Assembly: GCF_009795715.1 (NCBI RefSeq)
Contig: NZ_WTCR01000007.1
Span: forward strand, 186,001 to 250,000
Reading direction: 5' to 3'
DNA length: 64,000 nucleotides
DNA from: Labilibaculum euxinicum
Lineage (GTDB): Bacteria; Bacteroidota; Bacteroidia; Bacteroidales; Marinifilaceae
Shown: positions 21,344 to 31,008 of the stretch, piece by piece
Numbering within the stretch: the first letter of the stretch is position 1
How the letters are laid out: each line of letters opens with the position of its first letter
The notes under the pieces: model-generated
Told to the model about the DNA's origin: nothing
Seen by the model: only the letters and a program-made list of their open reading frames with translations
The model's database searches: none
Position numbers and translations under genes: made by a program

Positions 21344-24300
21344 TTAGAATGTAACATTTACCCCAAATGTATAGATACGAGGTGAAGGATAACGAGCATT
21401 ATCAATACCTGTTAAAAGTGCATCCTGATTGGTTGATCCAATTTCAGGATCATAACCCGAATATTTTGTAAAAGTATATACGTTTTGGAGGTTGGTATAA
21501 ACTTTAATATTTTGAATTCCAAATCGGGATACTAACTTACGTGGAAAATTATAACCAAAAGAGATACTTTGAATTCGCAGGTACGAACCATCCTCTACAA
21601 ATCTATTACTGTAACGATAGTTAGAGGTTGATGAGGCTGAAGAAGCACCTATACGTGGCATATCCGAATCGCCCCCTACAATTTGTACGTTGCGGTAATC
21701 ATTTGGACCATTTGGATCGATTAACGACAATTGCGCATAACCCAATGCTGATTTCAACAAGTTGGTACTTTCACGTGGATTTTCTAACCAGCGACGTTGG
21801 TAGTTTACCACTTCATTTCCATATGAACCAGATAGAAAGATATTCAAATCAAATCCTTTATAAGAAAATGAATTACCAATTCCGAACGTGAAATCAGCCT
21901 CAGGATTCCCAATATAACCTCGGTCTTCCTCGTTAATTACACCATCCTTATTTATATCCTCAAAAATATAATCTCCAATCCAAACACTATTTTCACCAAT
22001 ATCCATTCCTTCAGGTAAGGCTGTTGGAACAACTTCTCCGGCACTGTTCTTGTAATAAAAATCAGTAGCCTTCTCAAAACGGCCAATCACTTTATATCCA
22101 TAATATTGACCTATTGGCTTGCCCACTGCCGTACGGGTAACTACGGTATTATCTGATCCTTGCTGGATATTTCTATTTAAAATACCGGTTTCCGTATTAA
22201 GAGATAACACTTTATTACGGTTAATGGAAAAAACCAGATTGGAACGCCACAGAAAATCTCCTTTATCAATGTTAACGGTATTCAATGTCAACTCAATTCC
22301 TTTATTTTCGAGCGACCCAACATTTACCCATGGTGCTGATGTTGCCCCTACTCCTGATGTACCAACGTAAGCAGGTAAAGGCAACTGCAATAATAAGTTC
22401 TTCGTTTTCTTGTAGTAAACATCTGCAATAAACTCGATGCGATTGTTAAAAAGATTCAAGTCAATTCCCGCATTACTTGAATAAGTCGTTTCCCATTGCA
22501 GATCTTCATTTGCAGTATTGGCAGCAAGTAATCCCGTTCCCCAATTTGTTGCTGATGCTGCATATGTTGAGGTATATGCATAGTTAGGTACATTTTGGTT
22601 CCCAACGGTACCCCAACCCAGGCGAAGTTTCAGGTTGTTAATGACTGCATTATCCTTCAGGAAATTTTCATTGGATACTTTCCATGCTATTGCCGCGGAA
22701 GGAAACCATCCCCATCGGTTATCTTTATAAAATTTTGATGAACCATCATAACGTAAAGTTGCTGTCAATAAATATTTATCATCAAAAGAGTAGAACATTC
22801 TACCAAAATAGGAACTAATTGAGCTAGTTCCGCTGCTGTTAGAATTTTTAGCTGTTGTAGCATCACCTGCATCCAAATCGGTTGCACCATTGGTTAAATA
22901 TCCTGAACGATAAGCATAAAGGTTTTCCCAATGAGATTCCTGCATTTCCTGTCCTAACATCATGTTGATATTATGAATACCAAATTCACGATTGTAAGTC
23001 AGAATATTTTTCCAGTTCCAATACTTATTGTATGTCTTTGTGCGTGAGCCTTCGCTTACTTCATTTACAATAGCCCCAAAAGTATAGGTTGGATTAAAAG
23101 TATAGATATTACCAAATCCATAATCAAAAGAATATTCTGTTTTAAATGTAAGCCCTTTTATCAGTGTCGCTTCTGCAAAAGTGGAAGCTCTGATTCCAGC
23201 TTTTTCATTTCGGTTGTCTTTGATCATAGCCAAACCAACAGGATTGTTCTGAACGTACTCGTCAGTATCCGGACCATCAAAAGATCCATCGGCATTTCGA
23301 ACCGCTACATTAGGTGTTTGTTTAAGGGCAGTCAGAATTAGAGATTCATCTGAAACAGTCGTTTTTTGTTTGGAGTTGCTGAATGCGAAATTCACACCAA
23401 TTTTTAAAAAATCTTTCACCTGAGAGTCGAAAGTTCCCCTTAGGTTGAATCGCTCGAATGCTGAACCAACAGCTATCCCATCCTGATCAAGATAACCAAC
23501 TCCCATGGCATAAGTACTTTTATCTGTGCCACCGGAAACTGACAAGTTATGACTTTGCATCATTGCATGAGTAAACATTTCGTCCTGCCAATCAGTACCT
23601 TCACCCAAAAGATCAGTACGGACAAAATTATTATCCAAAGGTACAATTCCCATGTCTGCACGAGTATTTTTATGTATCGCATACTCTTGCAGATTAAGTA
23701 AATCAAGTTTTTTAGGCATCTCCTGCCATCCCATATAACCATCGTAAGTTATAGTAGCTTCCCCTTTCTTTCCACGCTTGGTGGTAATAATAATAACTCC
23801 ATTTGCTGCTCTGGATCCGTAAATAGCAGTTGCCGAAGCATCTTTCAAAACATCCATAGAAACAATGTCTGATGGATTTATTGATGAAAGAGCATTTTCG
23901 TTTCCAGAACCTGTTGCCCCATCAATAATTATCCCATCAATAACAAAAATTGGTTCATTTGAGCCATTCAGAGAACTGATACCACGAATGCGAATAGAAG
24001 AACCTGCACCCGGCGCTCCGCTGTTTTGCTGCACCTGTACTCCTGCTGCACGCCCCTGTAAAACCTGATCGATAGACGTGGTAACCGATTGGCTAATTGC
24101 TTCGCTTGAAACAGAAACCACTGATCCGGTTACGTCGGAACGCTTCATTTGACCATAACCAACTATAACAACCTCATCAAGAGATTGTACATCCTCAGCC
24201 ATTACAACATTAATGGTGTTTTGATTATTCACCTCAATCGTTTGAGTATTGAAACCAATAAAATTAAATGTAAGCCTGGCATTTGAAGGTACATCCATAC

Positions 24301-24499
24301 TGTAAACACCATCAATATTAGTAATAGTACCCTGGGTTGTACCTAAAATAACAATATTAACACCAGGTAAGGATTCTCCTCCTGAGTCAGTTACTTTACC
24401 CGTTACTCTTATCGTCTGGGCTAATGTTACCAAAGGCACAGCGATTAAAAGGAGCAATAGAAATATCCCCTTTTTTGTTCGAACATAGCATTTTTTCAT
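21344..24499 (-). CDS. SusC/RagA-family TonB-dependent outer-membrane transporter (xylan locus)
   Basis: The order in this 1051-residue protein is: signal peptide (GIFLLLLLIAVPLVTLAQ), a carboxypeptidase-regulatory-like domain (about 30-110), the TonB box DEVVIVGYG, the plug with LQGRAAGVQVQQNSG and GSRAANGVIIITTKRG, and the beta-barrel ending in YTFGVNVTF with the terminal aromatic residue of outer-membrane barrels. There is no STN domain, so signalling through an anti-sigma factor is not expected. It imports xylo-oligosaccharides together with the SusD partner. The promoter region is 555 bp long and carries the four-copy GTTAC array. Confidence 0.97.
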   Translation of the reverse strand: MKKCYVRTKKGIFLLLLLIAVPLVTLAQTIRVTGKVTDSGGESLPGVNIVILGTTQGTITNIDGVYSMDVPSNARLTFNFIGFNTQTIEVNNQNTINVVMAEDVQSLDEVVIVGYGQMKRSDVTGSVVSVSSEAISQSVTTSIDQVLQGRAAGVQVQQNSGAPGAGSSIRIRGISSLNGSNEPIFVIDGIIIDGATGSGNENALSSINPSDIVSMDVLKDASATAIYGSRAANGVIIITTKRGKKGEATITYDGYMGWQEMPKKLDLLNLQEYAIHKNTRADMGIVPLDNNFVRTDLLGEGTDWQDEMFTHAMMQSHNLSVSGGTDKSTYAMGVGYLDQDGIAVGSAFERFNLRGTFDSQVKDFLKIGVNFAFSNSKQKTTVSDESLILTALKQTPNVAVRNADGSFDGPDTDEYVQNNPVGLAMIKDNRNEKAGIRASTFAEATLIKGLTFKTEYSFDYGFGNIYTFNPTYTFGAIVNEVSEGSRTKTYNKYWNWKNILTYNREFGIHNINMMLGQEMQESHWENLYAYRSGYLTNGATDLDAGDATTAKNSNSSGTSSISSYFGRMFYSFDDKYLLTATLRYDGSSKFYKDNRWGWFPSAAIAWKVSNENFLKDNAVINNLKLRLGWGTVGNQNVPNYAYTSTYAASATNWGTGLLAANTANEDLQWETTYSSNAGIDLNLFNNRIEFIADVYYKKTKNLLLQLPLPAYVGTSGVGATSAPWVNVGSLENKGIELTLNTVNIDKGDFLWRSNLVFSINRNKVLSLNTETGILNRNIQQGSDNTVVTRTAVGKPIGQYYGYKVIGRFEKATDFYYKNSAGEVVPTALPEGMDIGENSVWIGDYIFEDINKDGVINEEDRGYIGNPEADFTFGIGNSFSYKGFDLNIFLSGSYGNEVVNYQRRWLENPRESTNLLKSALGYAQLSLIDPNGPNDYRNVQIVGGDSDMPRIGASSASSTSNYRYSNRFVEDGSYLRIQSISFGYNFPRKLVSRFGIQNIKVYTNLQNVYTFTKYSGYDPEIGSTNQDALLTGIDNARYPSPRIYTFGVNVTF

Positions 24500-24640
24500 A
24501 AATTTAAAATTTGCAGTATTTAATTCTGATTTAATTACTAACTGTTTAAGTATTAAAAACAGTGGTTCTATATGTGGTGGTTTTATTGATTATTTGTGAA
24601 TGAGTAATATAAAATATGATCGCAATTAAATTTTGTTGTT

Positions 24641-24748
24641 TAAAATTACTTCTATTGAAATTAACTAACATGCAAGCTTGTTACTAATATTTGTTTGTTT
24701 GTTACATCGTTTGCGTGCCCGTTACATTTTATTTTATTTTGGTTACAT
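24641..24748 (-). promoter_or_regulatory. Promoter of the xylan susC operon with four-copy GTTAC array
   Basis: GTTACT at 24680 and GTTACAT at 24701, 24721 and 24742 repeat the 21-20-21 bp spacing seen upstream of the symporter. A -7-like box TAATTTTA (24648-24641) lies at the same distance, 31 bp, and between box and array TATTGAAAT is shared with the symporter promoter. The last base of the -7 box is A where the consensus has G, which fits activator dependence. Confidence 0.75.
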
Positions 24749-25054
24749 TGATGGCTTAATTGCTTGTATTTAACCATTTTCAAGCCACCTAAAAACATTT
24801 TCAACATTTTATATTTATCTTTTAGTAAAGAACTTCGGATCAAGCTAAGCTTCATTGAATATGAATATAAACTCTCATAATTACTCGGAAAATGAAATAC
24901 AGATATTGAAGGCTAAATTGAATTTCACTCTAACAAAATAATTCCAACATATAAAGATCAGACAATCGTACACTACGCATTTAAACCGATTCTTTACTTC
25001 CGAAATACAGCCCGCTAAATGATGTCAAAAAATCCCTTAACTCGATTCGTTTTT
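24749..25054. other. Intergenic stretch after the GH2 gene
   Basis: No gene, strong hairpin or repeat is visible between the array and the GH2 stop. A minus-strand open frame at 24661-24855 runs into the regulatory array and has no family features. Confidence 0.4.
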
Positions 25055-27808
25055 CTATTTTACCTGAACAGTCGTTGCAATTTTCCGGATACCTTCTGAT
25101 TCTGCAATCACTTTAATTGTTCCGACCTCTCCTTGCTTTGCCTTAACAATTACCAATGCCAGTCCGTTAAATGCTTTGCGTTCATGAGAAGAAAATATTT
25201 CCAGATCGGATGGATCTCCATTATCTGTGGCAACAATCTCTCCCGGGCCTTCAATGCTGAATTTTATCAGATTATTTGAACGAGGCACCACAATTCCTTC
25301 CTGATCGCACACACTAACTGTAATAAAGGATAAATCTTTTCCATCACCTGTAATATAATTTCTATCCGCAGAAAGTTTTAATTGGCTGGCCTTTCCTGTT
25401 GTTTTCACGATCTCTTCAGCCCACTTTTCTCCATTTTTGTAAGCAATAGCTTTCAACTCTCCCGGAGTATATTTCACTTCGTCCCAACGAAAACGGTATT
25501 CTCCATCTATTTTTTTCTGATGTCCAAGCGATTTTCCGTTTAAAAACAATTCCACCTCATCGCCAGAAGTTGCAACATGAACCGGAGTAATTTCACCCAC
25601 TCTTTCGGGCCAGTTCCAATGCGGAAAAATATGTACCATAGGTAATTCCGGACGCCATCTTGCCTGATAAAGGAAATAACGGTCTTTTTTAAAGCCTGCC
25701 AAATCAATAATTCCACAATAGGAACTGCGTGAAAGATAATATGGTGTTGGTTCGCCAATATAATCCCAGCCCGACCAAACAAACTCACCAGCAACATAGG
25801 GATGTTTATCCTGAGTAGCGAATACCTTATCGGCCGACGAGCCAAATGGAGCCGTATACAATTCGTAGGAACTAACATATTTCGTATTAGGATCACCACC
25901 AGAACCATCCATAGCAGGTGCACTGCTTCCGGCAAATACAGGAAACAAATAAGTTCCGCGAGTACTTAAAGCTGATGCCGTTTCACTGCTCACAATAAGC
26001 TTTCCTGGATATTTCTCATGGAAATCTGGATAAAGCGGATGTGTATGAATTCCTTTCATCGCAACATAAGCGGGTGCATTCCGAATTCCTTCTCCCTGAT
26101 AATTTAAACTGATTACATCCGGCACTTCAGAAAACGGCATATCTGGTTTTGCAAAATTCATCGATGCCGTTGCAGGTCGTGAAGGATCTTCCTCTTTTAC
26201 AATATCGCGTAAACGTTTTGAAATTGAAGTGCCTTCTTTATCTGTATATTGTTCTCCAACTTCGTTGCCATAGCTCCACATTATAACTGAAGGACAATTT
26301 CTGTCTCTGCGCACAAAAGCACGTGTATCCTGTTCATACCAGTCCGGGAAAATCAGATGAAAATCAAGCGGTGTTTTCTTTCTTTCCCACACATCAAAAA
26401 TCTCATCTACCACCAAAAACCCCATTCTATCAGTCAATTCAAGTAATTCAGGAGCCGGAGGATTATGCGACAAACGAATAGCATTACAGCCCAGTTCATG
26501 CAACATTTCTAACTGGCGTTCAGCTGCACGTTTGTTAAAAGCTGCTCCCAAAGCTCCTAAATCGTGATGCTGATTAACACCTTGAATCCTTACAGCTTCT
26601 CCATTCACCACGATACCTTTTTCTGAATTATACTCTACAGAGCGAATTCCAAAACGAGTTTTATAAGTATCAATCAGCTTCCCGTCTTTCTGTAATGAGA
26701 TTACAGCCAAATACAAGTTTGGAGTTTGCGTTGGAAGTGGTCCCCACAAAGCCGGTTTTTCAATTGTAACGGTGTTTTTAATTTCAGTATTTCCAGAAGC
26801 GGAAACGATAACTTTTTCCGGAGAAAAACGGGCAACAGGATCACCTGTTTGAACACCATTTTTGTCCAAAGCATAAACAGTTGTATTCACTTCAATATGG
26901 CATTCAGACTTGCTGTCATTATCAACAGTTACAACTAAATCTACTTCAGCCGCTTTTTCGGAAACATTGCGCGATGTAATAACTGTACCCCACTGACCAA
27001 CATGCACCGAATTTGTTTTTGTTAACCAAACACTACGGTACAATCCTCCACCAGGATACCATCGGGCAGAGTTGGGTGGATTATCAATTCGGATTGCCAA
27101 TTGGTTCACTCCACCGGGAATAATGTAAGACGTTAAATCAACCTGCCATGAATTATAACCGTAAGGCCATCCTCCCACCAAATTTCCATTTAACCATACA
27201 ATTGCATATGACATAGCACCTTCTATTTCCAGGAAAATTGATTTTCCTGCATCATCAGTCGAAATATCCAGTTTCCTGCGGTACCATGCTGTTCCTTGAC
27301 TCGCCAAACGTCCCATTCCTCCGCCAACTTCAGATTCCCAACCTTCCTGAAATGGCTCTTCGATACCCCAATCATGAGGTAAATTCAATTTTCTCCACGA
27401 ACTATCATCAAAATCAGCCTGAACAAAAGGAAAATCACTTCCGGGATTTCCTTCCGGACGAATATGACGCTTTTCAGAATCCTTAATAAAATGATTTCCT
27501 GTTGGTAAAACCCAATCTTTCAGTACAGTTTGCTTCGCATCAACACGAACCGCTTCTGTTGGTTTCGAATCTGCAACCTTATCATCCTTACTATCATTCA
27601 CTTCAGGACGCACATCATAAATAAGACTATCTGCATCTGCCTGCGAAACATACTTAAAAAAATACCAACCGCTGTTGATTAAAATACGTTCACGGGAATT
27701 TGTTTCGCTATTTTTTGTTTTCGAACATGACAGGAAAATTAAACATCCTAAAAGCACAAAAAGGCTCCTTGCTATCCAGTTCTTAAATGATCTTTTATTT
27801 GCATTCAT
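25055..27808 (-). CDS. GH2 family glycoside hydrolase, lipoprotein
   Basis: This is a 917-residue GH2 enzyme with lipoprotein signal (CLIFLSC, C28). The order is sugar-binding jelly roll (about 45-270, GTAWYRRKL, YGYNSWQVDLT), immunoglobulin-like domain (280-390), TIM barrel (395-690) and C-terminal beta domains including a DUF4982-like one. The acid/base is E516 in WSYGNEVGE and the nucleophile is most likely E609 in VSSETAS. GH2 members with this layout are mostly beta-galactosidases, but others act on glucuronides, mannosides or arabinopyranosides. It follows GH115 by 137 bp in an operon with two alpha-glucuronidases, so it probably removes a sugar that decorates or blocks glucuronoxylan; which sugar is open. 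Confidence 0.9.
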   Translation of the reverse strand: MNANKRSFKNWIARSLFVLLGCLIFLSCSKTKNSETNSRERILINSGWYFFKYVSQADADSLIYDVRPEVNDSKDDKVADSKPTEAVRVDAKQTVLKDWVLPTGNHFIKDSEKRHIRPEGNPGSDFPFVQADFDDSSWRKLNLPHDWGIEEPFQEGWESEVGGGMGRLASQGTAWYRRKLDISTDDAGKSIFLEIEGAMSYAIVWLNGNLVGGWPYGYNSWQVDLTSYIIPGGVNQLAIRIDNPPNSARWYPGGGLYRSVWLTKTNSVHVGQWGTVITSRNVSEKAAEVDLVVTVDNDSKSECHIEVNTTVYALDKNGVQTGDPVARFSPEKVIVSASGNTEIKNTVTIEKPALWGPLPTQTPNLYLAVISLQKDGKLIDTYKTRFGIRSVEYNSEKGIVVNGEAVRIQGVNQHHDLGALGAAFNKRAAERQLEMLHELGCNAIRLSHNPPAPELLELTDRMGFLVVDEIFDVWERKKTPLDFHLIFPDWYEQDTRAFVRRDRNCPSVIMWSYGNEVGEQYTDKEGTSISKRLRDIVKEEDPSRPATASMNFAKPDMPFSEVPDVISLNYQGEGIRNAPAYVAMKGIHTHPLYPDFHEKYPGKLIVSSETASALSTRGTYLFPVFAGSSAPAMDGSGGDPNTKYVSSYELYTAPFGSSADKVFATQDKHPYVAGEFVWSGWDYIGEPTPYYLSRSSYCGIIDLAGFKKDRYFLYQARWRPELPMVHIFPHWNWPERVGEITPVHVATSGDEVELFLNGKSLGHQKKIDGEYRFRWDEVKYTPGELKAIAYKNGEKWAEEIVKTTGKASQLKLSADRNYITGDGKDLSFITVSVCDQEGIVVPRSNNLIKFSIEGPGEIVATDNGDPSDLEIFSSHERKAFNGLALVIVKAKQGEVGTIKVIAESEGIRKIATTVQVK

Positions 27809-27945
27809 ACTCTTTTAATTTTATATTGATATCCGATCCTATTCTGCAAAAAGATATGCTCCAACAAATGCCAATTTAAAATTTACAGGTCTTTGCAATA
27901 ACTCATATACTTCTTTAGGTAATTTACAAATCACTGGTTCAATAT

Positions 27946-30837
27946 TCAATTGTACATTTTACACTCCGGAGGTCCCAAATAAGATGGTTTGAGTCCACCA
28001 TTATCAATCATCAATTTTTGAAGCACAATTCCCGGATCAATCAACCAATATTTCACAGTATGGGTTTCTGTATTATTCAGTTTGTGTTTTGACTTTCTTA
28101 CTAATTTATTATCGGATACCGCTGTACACCACCATTCTGCGTAATTCCAATCCTTACCTGTACAACCTTCATGCAGGTTAATAATCTGAGGTTCTTCATC
28201 ATCTACAGATACCGCATATTTTAATCCGTCTTTATTCTTAAAATCCTGTGTTGGTGCCAAACACATAAAAAGAGTAATGGAATCATTTTTAGGTTTATTA
28301 AGCAATGTGAATGTATATTCCAAATGTGAATTGTCCTTACTAAACTCCTGATAACCTTTATTTACCGGCAATGATGTTACACCTCCTTTTGTGTTTCCCA
28401 AACCATTTATCACTTCCCAAGCAAATCCCTGACTGGTACTGCTTGAATTAAAGTCTGCAGCTTCAATGCTTACCACTCCGTTGTTCTCAATAAATCCTTG
28501 TAACTTCTTTTTATTCAGATCAATTTTATCTGCAATAACACCTAGTTCAATCACCTGACCATTACCAGATACAGAAATTGTTCCTGCTGAATTGCCGACA
28601 GGAAGTTGATCCCAGTTAACAGAAACAAAATGCCGATCCTCCTCTTTTAGATTATTTCCAATTCCACTGATTTTCAACCACTCAGGAGCTTCAACTTTAT
28701 AATCTATTGCTCTTTTCCCAGTGTTGAAAAGCTCAAAATAAAATTTCTGCTGATTGATATTATCGAAATTTGAAAGATTCGCTGTAGAATCATGCTCTGT
28801 CCAAATTTTATCTTTCCCTTCAATCTTTATACAAAGCTGTCCTACTTCCGGCACTTTCAAATAGGTTACCTGAGGCATCGTATTAGAGTCCGGATGGTTC
28901 CAATAGGTATAACCAATATGCTGCTGTGCCATCATATGATTCCACTTACCATCAGCTAATTCAGTATGAAACTCAAGAGTAAGCAATGAATCACGTTTAA
29001 AAAGTTCAACTACTTTATCAGCCATCAAGTTAGTTGCAGCTCTATTTTCTTTAGCATACTGCTTATTTTTAGCCACATACAAATACATTTCATTCAGATT
29101 AGCACAAATAGTTACTGGAAAATAAACCAATTGATAAAAGGCATCTTTTTGATCCTCATCTATGATATCATAAAGACTTTTAGCTCTTTGTGCTAAACGA
29201 TTGTAATCCTCAACTACTTTTTCAAATTCCCGGTAATGAATCAAACTATAGGTATGATTGTCCAATAATTCAGGTGTGCGACGCCTGTTATATTTTGTAT
29301 ATAAATCCAGCAGTTCAGCGATTTCTTTTGCATATTTTCCAGAGAATTGTTCTGATGCCCAATTTGTTGTATATTCTGATAATTCATTTACAGTAACCGA
29401 CTCAGGATTCCATGCATAGTCGAAGAAAAATGAAATAGGTAACTCCATTGGTTTCAAGTCGCCAACATTCACAATCCAAATACGATCAACCCCGTGTTCA
29501 TATGTTAATCTTAATTGCTCCCAAACCCGCGGTAATGAATTCGTATTGAGCCACTTGTAATTACGCGGACCTCCCACATAATCAAAATGATAATACATAC
29601 CGTAACCTCCCGAACGTTCAGCAGCTTCTGGTTCCGGCAATACCCTAACATTTCCCCAGTTGTCATCACAAAACAATAGTGTAACATCATCAGGTACTTT
29701 CATACCTTTGTCGTAATATTCCTGAACTTCTTTGTATAAAGCCCAAACCTGCGGTGTTTCATTAGCTGGCTTCTGAGTCACCTCTTCTATAATTTTTCGT
29801 TGATTGGCAACAATATCTTCCAGTAGTTCGATGTTGGTTCCTTCTTCCATGGCTTCATCGCCATCTCCTCTCATAGCAAGAGTAACAACACTTTCCTTAT
29901 TACCCATTCGTTCAATTCCCTCTTTCCAGAAAGCATCCAATTGGCTTTTGTTGCTCTTATAATTCCATGCTTTTCCACCGTATGGTTTCCATTCTGCATG
30001 AGCTCTCATCAATGGTTCATGATGTGATGTGCTCATTACAATTCCAAATTCATCTGCCAGCTGAGCATTTAGCGGATCGTCGCTATTAAAACTTGCCCAC
30101 CACATAGCAGGCCACAAGAAGTTGCCTTTTAAGCGTAAAATCAATTCGAAAACATGCTCATACATTTGATGATTGAATCCGCCGTAATTCTCAACCGCCC
30201 ATCGTCCTAAAGCAGGTTCCTCATCGTTTAAAAAAATACCGCGATATTTAACTTTTGGCTCACCCAAATTATATCTGCCTGCTTTAATAAATACCTCGGA
30301 GTGCTTTTTTACAGGAACATCAGCCCAAAAATACCAAGGAGAAACTCCCATTTTACGGCTAATATCGAACATGCCGTAAATTGTGCCTCTTTTATCGCTC
30401 CCGGCAATCACTAAAGCTCTATCAACGTTTGGTAAAGGATTCTCAACTACTTCAATTAAACTATTATCCCATTTCCCCTTTACATCATCTACAATTAACT
30501 TACCAGACTTAATTAATCCGTCTATCAATTGACTTTTTCCAATTGTTCCTATAATGATAACAGTACCCTGAGGATTTTTTCCAATATGCAAAGGACTAGT
30601 TACTCCTGTTACTTTTTCGATGTCTTTTTGAAATAATTCAGCGACTTTAATTACACCTGAATAGTCTTTATCATCAATATATATGGGAGTGCCTTTTTGA
30701 GATTTTACTATCGGGAAATTGTTCTCATTTACTGAAAAAGACACAAATTTATTCTCACTTAATTCCTTACCTGTACCATTTTTACAAGAGATTATACTGA
30801 ACAAGACAATCAACTCTAACACAATAAATCTTATCAT
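27946..30837 (-). CDS. GH115 xylan alpha-1,2-glucuronidase, lipoprotein
   Basis: GH115 enzymes remove (4-O-methyl)glucuronic acid from internal residues of xylan chains. The roughly 960-residue length and motifs are typical: YGMFDISRKMGVSPWYFWADVP near 180, the RGIFLNDEEPAL segment, WPAMWWASFNSDDP, and STSHHEPLMRAH; the C-terminal part (after about 790) is a beta-sandwich domain. I start at 30837, giving MIRFIVLELIVLFSIISC as lipoprotein signal; ATGs at 30861 and 30912 are in frame. It lies between GH67 and GH2 with the stop 137 bp before the GH2 start. Together with GH67 it covers internal and terminal glucuronic acid. Confidence 0.95.
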   Translation of the reverse strand: MIRFIVLELIVLFSIISCKNGTGKELSENKFVSFSVNENNFPIVKSQKGTPIYIDDKDYSGVIKVAELFQKDIEKVTGVTSPLHIGKNPQGTVIIIGTIGKSQLIDGLIKSGKLIVDDVKGKWDNSLIEVVENPLPNVDRALVIAGSDKRGTIYGMFDISRKMGVSPWYFWADVPVKKHSEVFIKAGRYNLGEPKVKYRGIFLNDEEPALGRWAVENYGGFNHQMYEHVFELILRLKGNFLWPAMWWASFNSDDPLNAQLADEFGIVMSTSHHEPLMRAHAEWKPYGGKAWNYKSNKSQLDAFWKEGIERMGNKESVVTLAMRGDGDEAMEEGTNIELLEDIVANQRKIIEEVTQKPANETPQVWALYKEVQEYYDKGMKVPDDVTLLFCDDNWGNVRVLPEPEAAERSGGYGMYYHFDYVGGPRNYKWLNTNSLPRVWEQLRLTYEHGVDRIWIVNVGDLKPMELPISFFFDYAWNPESVTVNELSEYTTNWASEQFSGKYAKEIAELLDLYTKYNRRRTPELLDNHTYSLIHYREFEKVVEDYNRLAQRAKSLYDIIDEDQKDAFYQLVYFPVTICANLNEMYLYVAKNKQYAKENRAATNLMADKVVELFKRDSLLTLEFHTELADGKWNHMMAQQHIGYTYWNHPDSNTMPQVTYLKVPEVGQLCIKIEGKDKIWTEHDSTANLSNFDNINQQKFYFELFNTGKRAIDYKVEAPEWLKISGIGNNLKEEDRHFVSVNWDQLPVGNSAGTISVSGNGQVIELGVIADKIDLNKKKLQGFIENNGVVSIEAADFNSSSTSQGFAWEVINGLGNTKGGVTSLPVNKGYQEFSKDNSHLEYTFTLLNKPKNDSITLFMCLAPTQDFKNKDGLKYAVSVDDEEPQIINLHEGCTGKDWNYAEWWCTAVSDNKLVRKSKHKLNNTETHTVKYWLIDPGIVLQKLMIDNGGLKPSYLGPPECKMYN

Positions 30838-31008
30838 ATTGATTTTATTTGTTTTTATCATTAAACTGAAACACATTACCTCGGGCTGCATTAATTGGCT
30901 GTTTTCACTCACAATCTCAGCTGAAGTTCAATAAAACTTAAATTTCTAAAGTCCTTCTCCAGGTACTTAAAAAAAAACATTTATCATCCATTTAGTTATT
31001 GTTAATCA

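Noticed and set aside
24661-24855. Minus-strand open frame of 64 codons upstream of the xylan susC
   Set aside because: It runs through the GTTAC array and has no recognisable features; the regulatory reading explains the sequence better.
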